Source: Gammaproteobacteria bacterium | GTDB taxonomy: Bacteria; Pseudomonadota; Gammaproteobacteria; Arenicellales; Poriferihabitantaceae | Assembly (NCBI GenBank): GCA_009841725.1 | Contig: VYGS01000076.1 | Location: 1-38,184 of the forward strand | Length of the DNA stretch: 38,184 nt | Direction: 5' to 3' | In this document: positions 8,994-16,536 of the stretch, in pieces | Layout: the number at the start of each line of letters is the position of its first letter | How positions within the stretch are numbered: position 1 is the first letter of the stretch | Notes under the pieces: generated by a model | The model's input: only the letters and a program-made list of their open reading frames with translations | Told to the model about the DNA's origin: nothing | Database searches by the model: none | Made by a program: the position numbers and the translations under genes

Positions 8994-9383
8994 ATGGCTA
9001 ATGAAACGATGCCACCCCGTATACCACCTAGAATCAGGTCAGCACCGCGAATTAGGCAAGTCTATTGGTGCGACCTGCCAGAGGATGCCCAGCTTCCTGA
9101 GTTTTGGAAGCGTCGTCCGGTATTGATTCTGTCGAAAAGAACAAGACTCTACAGCAACACTACTGTTCTACCATTCACTACAAAACCCCAACCGGACAAT
9201 CCCATGGCTTACCCAATGGTTTCGCCAATTGACTGACAGGATACATGGGTCATCTGCAATTATCTGACTACGGTTGCCGTAAGCCGACTTCACTTGCCAG
9301 GAGATATATCGCCCAGAGTCAGTCAAGAGGATTTTAATCAAATCATAGCTCTAGTTCTGGAAGGACTACCAGTTCCCGCCTAA
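8994..9383 (+). pseudogene. PemK/MazF-family toxin gene interrupted by an in-frame TGA
   Basis: The first 80 codons encode a PemK/MazF-like endoribonuclease (IRQVYWCDLPEDAQLPEFWKRRPVLILSK in two overlapping parts: QVYWCDLPEDAQLPEF and WKRRPVLILSK; then TTVLPFTTKPQ and MVSPID). A TGA at 9234-9236 stops the frame, but the same frame continues for 48 more codons to TAA at 9381-9383. The continuation reads as the missing C-terminal half (DTWVICNYLTTVAVSRL, PGDISPRVSQEDFNQII). Intact relatives usually have a Gly codon at this place before the WVICN strand, so one G-to-T change (GGA to TGA) would explain the break. The ATG at 8994 is used; a TTG at 8985 is in frame. No antitoxin gene is visible beside it. 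The sequence is clearly AT-richer than its neighbours, suggesting acquisition by transfer. Confidence 0.8.
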
Positions 9384-9549
9384 AATCCAACTAAATATAT
9401 CTGTGCAGGTTCAGATACATGTGACACTTGAGGGGAGCAACTATGCCCTTGAACTTGGAATACCCACGCAGTACCTTCAACAACACGGGGTCACCGAACC
9501 CTCTCAGTCCCAGATGTATTGAACCCGGACAAATCTTGAATTCTTGAAT

Positions 9550-9566
9550 TGAATATGGCATATTCA
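9550..9566. repeat. perfect 8-1-8 palindrome
   Basis: TGAATATG-G-CATATTCA, perfect over both arms with a single central base. It lies 166 bp after the end of the broken toxin gene in an AT-rich stretch with no gene. Its size and symmetry resemble a binding site for a dimeric regulator, such as a lost antitoxin, but nothing here proves that. Confidence 0.5.
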
Positions 9567-9602
9567 CTTTAGATACGGCATGGGCTTGCCCTATGTCCGT
9601 TG

Positions 9603-9652
9603 CCCGCTTCGGCGGGAACTAAGTACGAAGGGGCGACATTGTCGCTCCTTTC
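9603..9652. repeat. two adjacent stem-loops
   Basis: The first (9603-9616) is CCCGC-TTCG-GCGGG, a perfect 5 bp stem closed by a stable UUCG tetraloop in RNA. The second (9627-9652) has arms GAAGGGGCGACA and TGTCGCTCCTTTC around one base; the inner six pairs are perfect and the outer ones contain two G-U-type mismatches. GTCATTTT follows on the plus strand. They could form a terminator, a small structured RNA or a REP-like unit. No gene on either side obviously needs them. Confidence 0.45.
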
Positions 9653-10015
9653 GTCATTTTGGGGCAACACAAAGAAAGCTACAAGGAATAAGATCGGGCC
9701 AATCCCCAATCCCACCCAGTTGGATTCAGGATACATCCATGTCGATCCCGTACGGGCAGTGGTTCCCGAACCCATTCATCTAGGATGCCTCTCCAAATCA
9801 CCCACACGTCTCCACAAGGTGGTACTTCTGGATAGGATGAACACTCCATTTCGGCGAGGTAGAGACAGATTCCAGGCCGTCTGCCCTCCTCTTCCATGCA
9901 GGCAAAGCCCGGCCCATCCCAAAAGGCGGGATATTTCGTGGCCCGACTGTATGGAATCAGCCAGCGGCTGGCCGTGCAACAGCGCAGGCTACAACTCTCG
10001 AATGACTCCTTGATT

Positions 10016-10999
10016 TCACTCGCCCGGGCGGGCGGCTCCTTTCGGAATCACCTCGTAGCCCGCCTCCTCCGGCTCGTCGTCGATCATCTCCGGCGGAAAA
10101 CCCGGGGCCCGGATGTCGAGCCCGGTCGCCTCTTCAAGCCGTCTTATGATGTTGGGAGAATGCTCTCTGGCTCCATACCGTTCCATGGCCTCCTTGAAAA
10201 GACCGACCATAAGCGGCGAGAAATCGAGAGGAACCCCGGTGCGTCTTGCGATATCGTCGAACAGCGTGATGTCCTTGCACACCAGATCCATCGTGAAGTT
10301 GATATCGCGGCTTCCGTTCAGGATGACCTGGCTTTCGGTCTCGTGCACGAACGAATTGCCCGAGGAAATGCGGATGGCCTCGTAGGCGGTATTGAGGTCC
10401 ATGCCCGCCGCCCTGGAAGTCGCAAGCGCCTCGCACAGCGTCACCAGATTTGCGGTGGCGAGAAAATTGGTGACCACCTTGAGAATCGAGGCCGAGCCGA
10501 GTCGGCCGGTGTGCAGTATCCTGCGGCCGAGGGAGGTCAGCACCGGAAGCATCCGGTCAAACGTCTGTCTTTCGCAGCCCGCAAAGATGGATATGTTGCC
10601 GGTCGCGGCACGGTGGCAGCCGCCCGATACGGGACAATCCACCGGTTCGGCGCCCCGGTCCGTGACCAGTGCGCCGAGGCGCAGCACCTCGTTTTCATCC
10701 GTTGTGCTCATTTCCGCCCAGATCTTGCCCTCGCCCAACCCGTTCAGGGCGCCATCCTCGGCCTCCATCACTATAGCGCTGGCCGCCGGACTGGGCAGGC
10801 AGGTGATCAGAAGATCCGCTTCCCTTGCCATATCTGCCGGACTGTCGCCCCAGTTTGCCCCGGCTTCAAGCAACGGACGGGCAACCCGGACATCCAGATC
10901 CCGAACCGTGAGGTCGAATCCGTTTCTCAGCAGGCTTCCCGCGAGCTTCGACCCCACGTTTCCGAGACCGATAAACGCGATGTTCTTGATTGAGGCCAT
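10016..10999 (-). CDS. beta-hydroxyacid dehydrogenase (3-hydroxyisobutyrate dehydrogenase family)
   Basis: About 327 residues. The N-terminal NAD(P)-binding motif is FIGLGNVGSKLAGSL, and the substrate-binding signature of the family is DCPVSGGCHRAATG. The catalytic lysine lies in ILKVVTNFL, matching the K..N pattern of the HIBADH/GlxR/GarR group. The C-terminal helical domain is complete, with a short acidic and glycine-containing tail. Family members reduce or oxidise 3-hydroxyisobutyrate, tartronate semialdehyde, 3-hydroxypropionate and similar compounds, and the substrate cannot be assigned here. I used the ATG at 10999, right before MASIKNIAFIG, since the in-frame extension to 11161 has no family-like sequence. 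The gene is monocistronic and divergent from the LOG-family gene across about 275 bp. Confidence 0.82.
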   Translation of the reverse strand: MASIKNIAFIGLGNVGSKLAGSLLRNGFDLTVRDLDVRVARPLLEAGANWGDSPADMAREADLLITCLPSPAASAIVMEAEDGALNGLGEGKIWAEMSTTDENEVLRLGALVTDRGAEPVDCPVSGGCHRAATGNISIFAGCERQTFDRMLPVLTSLGRRILHTGRLGSASILKVVTNFLATANLVTLCEALATSRAAGMDLNTAYEAIRISSGNSFVHETESQVILNGSRDINFTMDLVCKDITLFDDIARRTGVPLDFSPLMVGLFKEAMERYGAREHSPNIIRRLEEATGLDIRAPGFPPEMIDDEPEEAGYEVIPKGAARPGE

Positions 11000-11170
11000 G
11001 GCATCACACACCGAAATCCGAAAGCCCGATTTTATCCGCGACCACGGGACAAAACAGGGAGTTTTGCTGCTTTTTCGCGAAATTTCCGTGTTCAGACAGA
11101 ATCGGATGCAGCATTGCAATACCCGAGCGCGATATCGGCCTTGCGCCGGTGTGCGCGGCATGTTTTGTCT

Positions 11171-11176
11171 TATAAT
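11171..11176 (+). promoter_or_regulatory. possible -10 element upstream of the LOG-family gene
   Basis: A perfect TATAAT about 100 bp before the ATG at 11275, in the intergenic region shared with the divergent dehydrogenase gene. No good -35 hexamer lies at 16-18 bp (TTGCGC at 11141 is too far), so this is a weak call. Confidence 0.28.
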
Positions 11177-11274
11177 TCGGGCAGGCTGCCGACCCGATCT
11201 CCCGATCAGCGCCCCATTCGATTCGAATTGGCGAAGCGGGAGCCTGTTCCGACCCGATCACTGCTATTTTCAAC

Positions 11275-11862
11275 ATGACTGGAATTGTCAACGTGAACAG
11301 AATTTGCGTCTATTGCGGATCAAGAGCCGGCGACGACCCCGCGTATGTCGCGGCCGCGACTGCTCTCGGGCACGCCATGGGCAAGCGGGGCATCGACCTT
11401 GTTTACGGCGGCTCGAGCATGGGCTTGATGGGAACCGTTGCGGACGCCGTACTGAGCGGAGGCGGGAAGGTCACCGGCGTGATTCCGGAATTGCTGTTCG
11501 ATCACGAGCATGAGCATCCGGGGATCACGGAACTGATCACGGTCAAGAACATGCATCAGCGAAAGGAAACCATGGCTTCTTTGGCCGACGGGTTCATCGC
11601 CCTGCCGGGCGGCTTCGGGACATTTGAGGAGTTGCTGGAGGCCATCACGTGGTCGCAGCTTGAAATTCATGTCAAGCCGATCGGAATCCTGAACGTGAAC
11701 GGCTATTACGATTCACTGTCCGCACTGATCGGACAGGCAATGGACCGGGGATTCATCAAGCCGGAGCACAGTCGTCTGTACTGCATCGACGAGTGTGTCG
11801 ACACGCTGCTCGAGCGGGTGGAAGCCCGTTATTGCACAATCCATCAGGGACTGTCGGCATAA
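11275..11862 (+). CDS. LOG-family protein (nucleoside 5'-monophosphate phosphoribohydrolase)
   Basis: 195 residues, the usual size for the TIGR00730/LOG family. Enzymes of this type release the base from cytokinin-like or other nucleoside monophosphates. The Rossmann-like fold shows ICVYCGSRAGDDPAY at the start, VYGGSSMGLMG, the conserved MHQRK (residues about 93-97) and the diagnostic PGGFGTFEE (about 111-119) carrying the catalytic Glu. A C-terminal helix follows. In bacteria outside plant associations the physiological substrate is usually unknown; some members act as pyrimidine/purine nucleotide nucleosidases. It is convergent with the demethylating flavoprotein gene, with a 10 bp gap. 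Confidence 0.9.
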   Translation: MTGIVNVNRICVYCGSRAGDDPAYVAAATALGHAMGKRGIDLVYGGSSMGLMGTVADAVLSGGGKVTGVIPELLFDHEHEHPGITELITVKNMHQRKETMASLADGFIALPGGFGTFEELLEAITWSQLEIHVKPIGILNVNGYYDSLSALIGQAMDRGFIKPEHSRLYCIDECVDTLLERVEARYCTIHQGLSA

Positions 11863-11872
11863 CGCCGGATCA

Positions 11873-14299
11873 TCAGCTCTGAAGCCTGTCTCCACGGGGA
11901 TCGAACAGGGGCTCCGCACGCAATATCGCCGGGCGGGGCCGGCCGAGGACCGCGATCCCATAACGTCTGCCGGGGTGGACTGCTGCGCCGTCCAAATATC
12001 CCAGCGCAACGGATTTTCCATGCGTGTAGCTGTAGGCGCCTGAAGTGACCCGGCCAACATATTCCCCGTCCAGCATGATGGACTCGCCGCCCCATGCGTC
12101 CGCATCCTCCTCGCCCGGGACGGGTTCGAGTTCGAACTGGCACAGCAATTGCCGAGGCGCTGCATCCATGATCTTCACCCAGGCCTCGCGCCCGGCAAAT
12201 TCGGGCTTGTCGACCCTGATCAACCCCTGCAGGCCGGATTCATGGGGATACCATTCCGGAGAATATTCCCGGCCCCAGCTGCCATACCCCTTCTCGATCC
12301 GCATCGAGCCGAGCGCCCGGCTTCCGACCGGCCGGATTCCGAATTCCTCTCCTGCCGACAGTACCGCCGTGTAGAGGTCCAGAAAACAGGATTCATCGAC
12401 ATAGATTTCGTATCCGAGATCTCCGGAAAATGAAACGCGTATCACGAGGGCATCGTAGCCCCGGAGTTTCAGCGTGGCATTTCGCATGAACGGAAGGGCT
12501 TCGGACGACCAGTTCTCGCCGGTCAGCCTTTCCATGATCCCGCGAGCCTTCGGTCCCGCCACATTGACACCGCACAGGCGATCCGTCACGCATTCGAACT
12601 CGACACCTTCACGGGGCAGATAACGCTCGAATAGACGCAGATGATAGTCTTCGGCAATTCCCGAACCAATCATGAAGAAGTGGTCTTCCGCCAGCCGTGC
12701 GACCGTGAAATCCCCGGCAACGCCGCCGCGCAGGCTGAGCAACGGCGTGAGGCACATTCGACCATCCAGCCGCGGAACGCGATTGGCGATGATCCGGTCG
12801 AGCCATGACGCCGCACCGGGTCCGGTTATGCGGTACTTCGCGAAGTTCGAGACATCGATCAGGCCGGCGGCATTGCGCACCGCCGCGACCTCTTCTCCGA
12901 CCGTGTCGAACCAAGCGGGACGCCCGAAGCTGAAATCGTCCTTTGCCGGCACGCCCCGCGCGTACCACTGGGCATGTTCCCAGCCGTATGACAGGCCGAA
13001 CACGCCGCCAAGGGATTTCTGCAGCGCATGGACCGGGCGGGTTCTGACCGGTCGACCGGCCTCCCTTTCCTCGTTGGGAAAATGAATCCTGAAGCGCGAG
13101 CTGTAATTGTCCAGCGCCCGGGCCTTTGCATAGGAACGGGTTGCCCAGGATCCGAAACGGGCCACGTCCCAGGCGAAGAGGTCGAGCTCGGGTTCGCCTT
13201 CCACGATCCATTCGGCAACGGTCTTGCCAAGACCCGCACTCTGGCTGAAGCCCGGGATGATGCCTGTGCAGACAAAATAATTCTTCAGCCCCCGAACCGG
13301 GCCAACCACGGCGGACGTGTCGGGGGACCAGATCATCGGTCCATTGATCACCTTTTTCACCCCCGCTTCCGCCAGCGCCGGAACCCTGTCGCAGGCCCGC
13401 ATGACATTTTCCGAGATTCGGTCCAGATCCTCCTGCAGCAAGTCGTGGCCGAAATCCATGGGCGTCCCGTTTTCGGCCCAAAACCGGCCGTCCTTCTCGT
13501 AGGCGCCGACCAGCAAACCCTGCCCTTCCTGGCGCATGTAATACTCGTGATCACGATCAGCAACCGCCGGCAGCTCCCGCCCCAGCTCCCGGATCTGCGG
13601 AATGCTTTCGGTCACGAAGTACTGATGTTCAAGAGGCATGAGAGGCAGGGAGATTCCGGCCATGGCTGCAACTTCGCGCCCCCACAGTCCGGCCGCATTC
13701 ACGACAATTTCGGCGTGCACATTCCCCTTGCGGGTGATCACCGTCCAACTGCCGTCGGATTTCGGAACGGTTTCCTCGACCGGCGTAAACCGATGGATTT
13801 CGGCTCCGGCCTTGCGGGCGCCCTGAGCGTAGGCATGGGTCACTCCGGAAGGATCCACATGCCCTCCCAGCGGCTCGAACATCGCAAGCCGGACACCGTC
13901 CAGATCCAGCAGGGGATGGAGATCGCGGACTTCCGGCAAAGAAAGCTCGTAGAATTCGGCATCGAATGCCGGGGCCTTGGAAGCCTGGATCCGTAACTGA
14001 TGCACCCGCTCTTCCGTGCACGCCAGGTAGATCGCGCCGGGCTGGTGTATTCCGCATGACTGGCCGGTCTCCCGTTCAAGCTCCCGATAGAGATTCATGG
14101 TGTAGTACTGCATGCGCGAGACATTGTTGTTGTCGTGCAGGCCATGAATCCCCGCTGCGGCATGCCATGTCGATCCCGAAGTTAGCTCGCTGCGCTCCAG
14201 CAACATCACGTCCCTGCAACCCAGACGGGCAAGATGATAGAGGATGCTGCATCCGATCAGCCCGCCGCCGATCACCGCGACCTCGACATGGGATTTCAC
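11873..14299 (-). CDS. dimethylglycine/sarcosine dehydrogenase-like flavoprotein with GcvT domains
   Basis: 808 residues with the layout of mitochondrial-type DMGDH/SDH. A DAO-type FAD domain (residues about 5-370) opens with VAVIGGGLIGCSILYHL and has GSTWHAAAGIHG, whose His is the covalent FAD-attachment residue in characterised relatives. Next comes the short FAO_M bridge (about 375-430), then a folate-binding GcvT domain (about 435-700, with RNAAGLIDVSNFAKYRI, GDLGYEIYV, GSRALGSMRIEKGYG) and a GcvT C-terminal barrel (about 715-795, YVGRVTSGAYSYTHGKSVALGY). Such enzymes demethylate N-methylated glycines or betaine breakdown products, giving methylene-tetrahydrofolate and reducing ETF. The etfBA genes at 36.5-38.2 kb are a plausible electron acceptor. 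It follows the AruH-like aminotransferase by 39 bp. The exact N-methyl substrate is unknown. Confidence 0.86.
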   Translation of the reverse strand: MKSHVEVAVIGGGLIGCSILYHLARLGCRDVMLLERSELTSGSTWHAAAGIHGLHDNNNVSRMQYYTMNLYRELERETGQSCGIHQPGAIYLACTEERVHQLRIQASKAPAFDAEFYELSLPEVRDLHPLLDLDGVRLAMFEPLGGHVDPSGVTHAYAQGARKAGAEIHRFTPVEETVPKSDGSWTVITRKGNVHAEIVVNAAGLWGREVAAMAGISLPLMPLEHQYFVTESIPQIRELGRELPAVADRDHEYYMRQEGQGLLVGAYEKDGRFWAENGTPMDFGHDLLQEDLDRISENVMRACDRVPALAEAGVKKVINGPMIWSPDTSAVVGPVRGLKNYFVCTGIIPGFSQSAGLGKTVAEWIVEGEPELDLFAWDVARFGSWATRSYAKARALDNYSSRFRIHFPNEEREAGRPVRTRPVHALQKSLGGVFGLSYGWEHAQWYARGVPAKDDFSFGRPAWFDTVGEEVAAVRNAAGLIDVSNFAKYRITGPGAASWLDRIIANRVPRLDGRMCLTPLLSLRGGVAGDFTVARLAEDHFFMIGSGIAEDYHLRLFERYLPREGVEFECVTDRLCGVNVAGPKARGIMERLTGENWSSEALPFMRNATLKLRGYDALVIRVSFSGDLGYEIYVDESCFLDLYTAVLSAGEEFGIRPVGSRALGSMRIEKGYGSWGREYSPEWYPHESGLQGLIRVDKPEFAGREAWVKIMDAAPRQLLCQFELEPVPGEEDADAWGGESIMLDGEYVGRVTSGAYSYTHGKSVALGYLDGAAVHPGRRYGIAVLGRPRPAILRAEPLFDPRGDRLQS

Positions 14300-14338
14300 C
14301 CTTCCCTTCCCCCCTTCGATGATCGCGTGTCTTGCAAA

Positions 14339-15520
14339 TTACGCCTCGGACAGTTGGAGTGCGAACTCGCGGATTCTCAGGCATGCCTGCTCGAAAATCC
14401 CGTCCTCGACACACAGGCTGACCCTGACCAGTCCGGTCCCGGATGCCCCAAAACCGTCACAGGGCAACAGGCTGACCCGATGCCGGTCCAGCATCTGCCG
14501 TGCGAATTCCCGGCTCCCGATGCCCGATTCCCGGACATCGAGTACCACAAACATGCCGCCTGAAGAATCCAGCAGCCGGAGGCCCGGAATATCGCGCAAG
14601 CACTCGATTGCAATCCTGCGGCGTCGGTCCATGCTTGTCCGGACAGCGTCGGCGACCGACGAGCCCGTCTGAAACGCGACCAGTGCGGCATCCATGGAAA
14701 AGGGCGGCAGCCCATACGTCATGCACATGGAAAGGTTGTACAGATGATCCATCAAGGCTCGCGGACCGATCGCCCATCCGATACGCCAGCCGGTCATCCG
14801 ATGGGACTTTGACAGGCTGGAAACCGTGATGCAGATCTCTTCGGCACCGGGCAAACTGGCCGGACTTGACCGGTCCTCCGGCAACAGTATTTCCTGGTAG
14901 ACCTCGTCGCTGACCAGCCAGATATTCCGGTCAATGCATGCCTCCACGATCGGCCGATACTGCGCCAGCGTGTAGATGGAGCCCAGCGGATTGTTGGGCG
15001 AGTTCACGACAATGGCGCGGGTCCTGTCGGTTATCGCTCCAATCACGTCCTCGGGCACCATCTGCATCCCCCTTGTCGCGTTGACCGCAACAGGCACCAC
15101 CTTCGCTCCTCCGGCCGAGAAGGTTGCCGGGTAGGTCGTATAGTAGGGTTCGATCAGTATCACCTCGTCACCGTGCTCCAGCAGGCACTGGGACACGGCA
15201 AACAGGGCATTTTGCGCACCTGAGAAAATGGCGCACTGGTGCTCGTCGACATCCTGCCCCGTCAGTTCGCGGTGGCGTCTCGCAACCGCCGCTCTGAGCG
15301 CGGGGTCTCCTTCGACCGGCGTGTAGTGGTGCCTCCCTGATCGCAAGCTGGCCACTGCCGCCTCGACGATCTTCCCGTCGGTGTGCTCGTCGGTTTCCTG
15401 CCCGACACTCAGCACAATGATGTCCTCGCCCGCCTGAAGCCTGGCAAGCCCTTCATAGTGGACCTGCCAGGCATCCACGCTCTCGCCGGCAATACGATGC
15501 GTCAGACTGGCGAACTTCAT
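14339..15520 (-). CDS. PLP-dependent class I aminotransferase, arginine:pyruvate transaminase (AruH)-like
   Basis: 393 residues, fold type I. PLP-site residues are visible: NSPNNPLG (Asn for the cofactor ring), SDEVYQE (Asp and Tyr), SSLSKSHRMTGWRIGW (Schiff-base Lys, residue about 238) and a C-terminal Arg in LVRVSLCVE. The N-terminus (THRIAGESVDAWQVHYEGLAR, seen in parts THRIAG, AWQVHY and LAR) and the SLSKSHxMTGWR stretch closely recall Pseudomonas AruH, which transfers the amino group of arginine to pyruvate giving 2-ketoarginine. An AruI-like decarboxylase, the next step, lies at 30.5 kb, which supports this reading. ATG 15520 is chosen because the family start MKFASLTHRIAG fits; the upstream extension to 15574 is not family-like. 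Probably cotranscribed with the downstream demethylating flavoprotein. Confidence 0.82.
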   Translation of the reverse strand: MKFASLTHRIAGESVDAWQVHYEGLARLQAGEDIIVLSVGQETDEHTDGKIVEAAVASLRSGRHHYTPVEGDPALRAAVARRHRELTGQDVDEHQCAIFSGAQNALFAVSQCLLEHGDEVILIEPYYTTYPATFSAGGAKVVPVAVNATRGMQMVPEDVIGAITDRTRAIVVNSPNNPLGSIYTLAQYRPIVEACIDRNIWLVSDEVYQEILLPEDRSSPASLPGAEEICITVSSLSKSHRMTGWRIGWAIGPRALMDHLYNLSMCMTYGLPPFSMDAALVAFQTGSSVADAVRTSMDRRRRIAIECLRDIPGLRLLDSSGGMFVVLDVRESGIGSREFARQMLDRHRVSLLPCDGFGASGTGLVRVSLCVEDGIFEQACLRIREFALQLSEA

Positions 15521-15717
15521 CGTGTCCGGCTGAATGTCCGGGGTCGCCCGTGCACCGGTACCCCGTCGATACAAAGCGGCCAGGCAGCTTCCGAGGGCAT
15601 GTCCACTATACGCTCATCGTTCGCTATTGACCGCCTCAAGACCGGGCTCTGTCGGGGAACAGTTCGCAAGAGGGCGCATCGAGCAACGGCACATGGCTTC
15701 AGACCCAAAATCCGAAT

Positions 15718-16104
15718 TCAGTCAATGTCCAGTTCGTCATCCATGTCGATATCGTCGCCATGGATCGTCAAGTCGATATCCAGTTCGATGTGCTCTTTGA
15801 GCAGATTCGACATATCCGCCGCCGATACCGGCTCCTCCCTGGGAATGTAGGCAACCCGCATCTCTTCCCAGCGGGTACCGAACTTCCGTTTCGCATCGGA
15901 CAGCTCCTTGCCGGCGAGATCCCTCAATTTCGGCACAACAATCGCCTCGACATACTCGATGACCCTGTCCTTGTGCGTATTGTAAAAAAATACCTTTCCT
16001 TCCCCCGCCTCGGGAAGTACCGGATCCCAGATCACAACGACATTGCCTTTCTTGACCGACTCGAGCATGCCGTACCAGACGCCTTTCCTGTTTCTGAAAG
16101 CCAT
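15718..16104 (-). CDS. uncharacterised small protein with an acidic C-terminal tail
   Basis: 128 residues; I do not recognise the family. The N-terminal part (FRNRKGVWYGMLESVKKGNVVVIWDP, seen in parts) reads like a small beta-rich domain, a mixed helical middle follows (EAIVVPKLRDLAGKELSDAK), and the tail is strongly acidic and Asp/Ile-rich (DIDMDDELDID). No signal peptide or membrane segment. A good minus-strand promoter lies about 55 bp upstream of its ATG, which supports it as a real, independently expressed gene. The composition looks like a single-domain cytoplasmic protein. It is 197 bp upstream of the AruH-like gene on the same strand. Confidence 0.6.
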   Translation of the reverse strand: MAFRNRKGVWYGMLESVKKGNVVVIWDPVLPEAGEGKVFFYNTHKDRVIEYVEAIVVPKLRDLAGKELSDAKRKFGTRWEEMRVAYIPREEPVSAADMSNLLKEHIELDIDLTIHGDDIDMDDELDID

Positions 16105-16158
16105 GCAATCGCGCTGTATGATTCATGACCGGGCCGACCGACCCGAAACCTCACACAG

Positions 16159-16186
16159 ATTGTATTGGTAAAAAAACTTTTTTCAA
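16159..16186 (-). promoter_or_regulatory. sigma70-type promoter for the acidic-tail protein gene
   Basis: Read on the minus strand: TTGAAA (16186-16181), a 16 bp spacer that is mostly A then T, and TACAAT (16164-16159), five of six matches to the -10 consensus. The predicted start is about 50 bp before the ATG at 16104. The A/T tract in the spacer forms a near-palindrome AAAAAAAC/TTTTTT. Confidence 0.55.
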
Positions 16187-16266
16187 CAAGATTAATTCAG
16201 CTTGGGGAGAGTTCTTGTCCTGCTCCAACCCGCAACGGCATTGCCAGAGTTCGGCATGCGCTTGCA

Positions 16267-16313
16267 TGCACGACGTGCAAGAGGTGTGGATTCAAAAATC
16301 GAAAAAATATAAT
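16267..16313 (+). promoter_or_regulatory. palindromic operator-like site and -10 element for the signalling operon
   Basis: A perfect 6-1-6 palindrome, TGCACG-A-CGTGCA (16267-16279), lies about 28 bp upstream of a perfect TATAAT (16308-16313). An overlapping outer repeat pairs CTTGCA (16261-16266) with TGCAAG (16276-16281). No consensus -35 is found at 16-18 bp (the best is TGTGGA), as is often seen at activator-dependent promoters; the palindrome sits where an activator would bind next to the -35 region. The predicted start is near 16320, leaving a leader of more than 200 bases before the first ATG. Confidence 0.5.
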
Positions 16314-16536
16314 ATAGGGCATTAAATGAGGCATCAGGGAATGATCAGGATGGACAATCGTGTGTTGCCTTTGTGTACGAAAGCCTGCGCCCAGCATGTA
16401 TCGTGTTTTTCGGAGTTGATTCACGCTACAGCTCATGGCAACCGGATCATGAATTTGCTTCGTCTCTCCAGAAAAGCCTCCGTTCAGCCCAATTCGTTGT
16501 TCCAGACTCTTCAGATGCATCGATGAGGTAGCGTGT

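Larger units (their letters stand above)
9384..10015. other. about 630 bp without a convincing gene
   Basis: AT-richer than the surroundings, continuing the island that holds the broken toxin gene. The longest open frames (9569-9775 and 9679-9897 on the minus strand, 9600-10013 on the plus strand) have no recognisable motif. A 34-codon frame at 9443-9547 has a purine-rich GAGGGGAGC before its ATG but resembles nothing I know. The region contains the inverted repeats listed separately, and may hold decayed mobile DNA. Confidence 0.45.
16105..16536. other. divergent intergenic region, about 430 bp
   Basis: It separates the acidic-tail gene from the seven-gene signalling operon and is AT-richer than the genes. 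It holds a minus-strand promoter (16159-16186) and a plus-strand palindrome plus -10 element (16267-16313). About 215 bp of possible leader precedes the first operon gene. A 66-codon frame at 16326-16526 begins near the predicted transcription start, but has no family-like features. Confidence 0.5.

Noticed and set aside
9234-9236. TGA as a selenocysteine codon in the toxin gene
   Set aside because: No selenoprotein is known in this family, the intact family has Gly-like residues here, and no SECIS-type hairpin was seen right after the TGA.
9569-9775. Minus-strand open frame starting MGSGTTA, like the glycine-rich loop of DNA methyltransferases
   Set aside because: Only seven residues match; there is no catalytic motif and it ends after 68 codons, so it is chance similarity.
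9700-9790. Possible tRNA-like fold (GGTTC/GAACC pairs)
   Set aside because: No acceptor stem, anticodon loop or CCA context could be assembled around it.
16326-16526. 66-codon open frame in the leader of the signalling operon
   Set aside because: No recognisable domain and an unfavourable position relative to the predicted transcription start, so it is kept only as a note.
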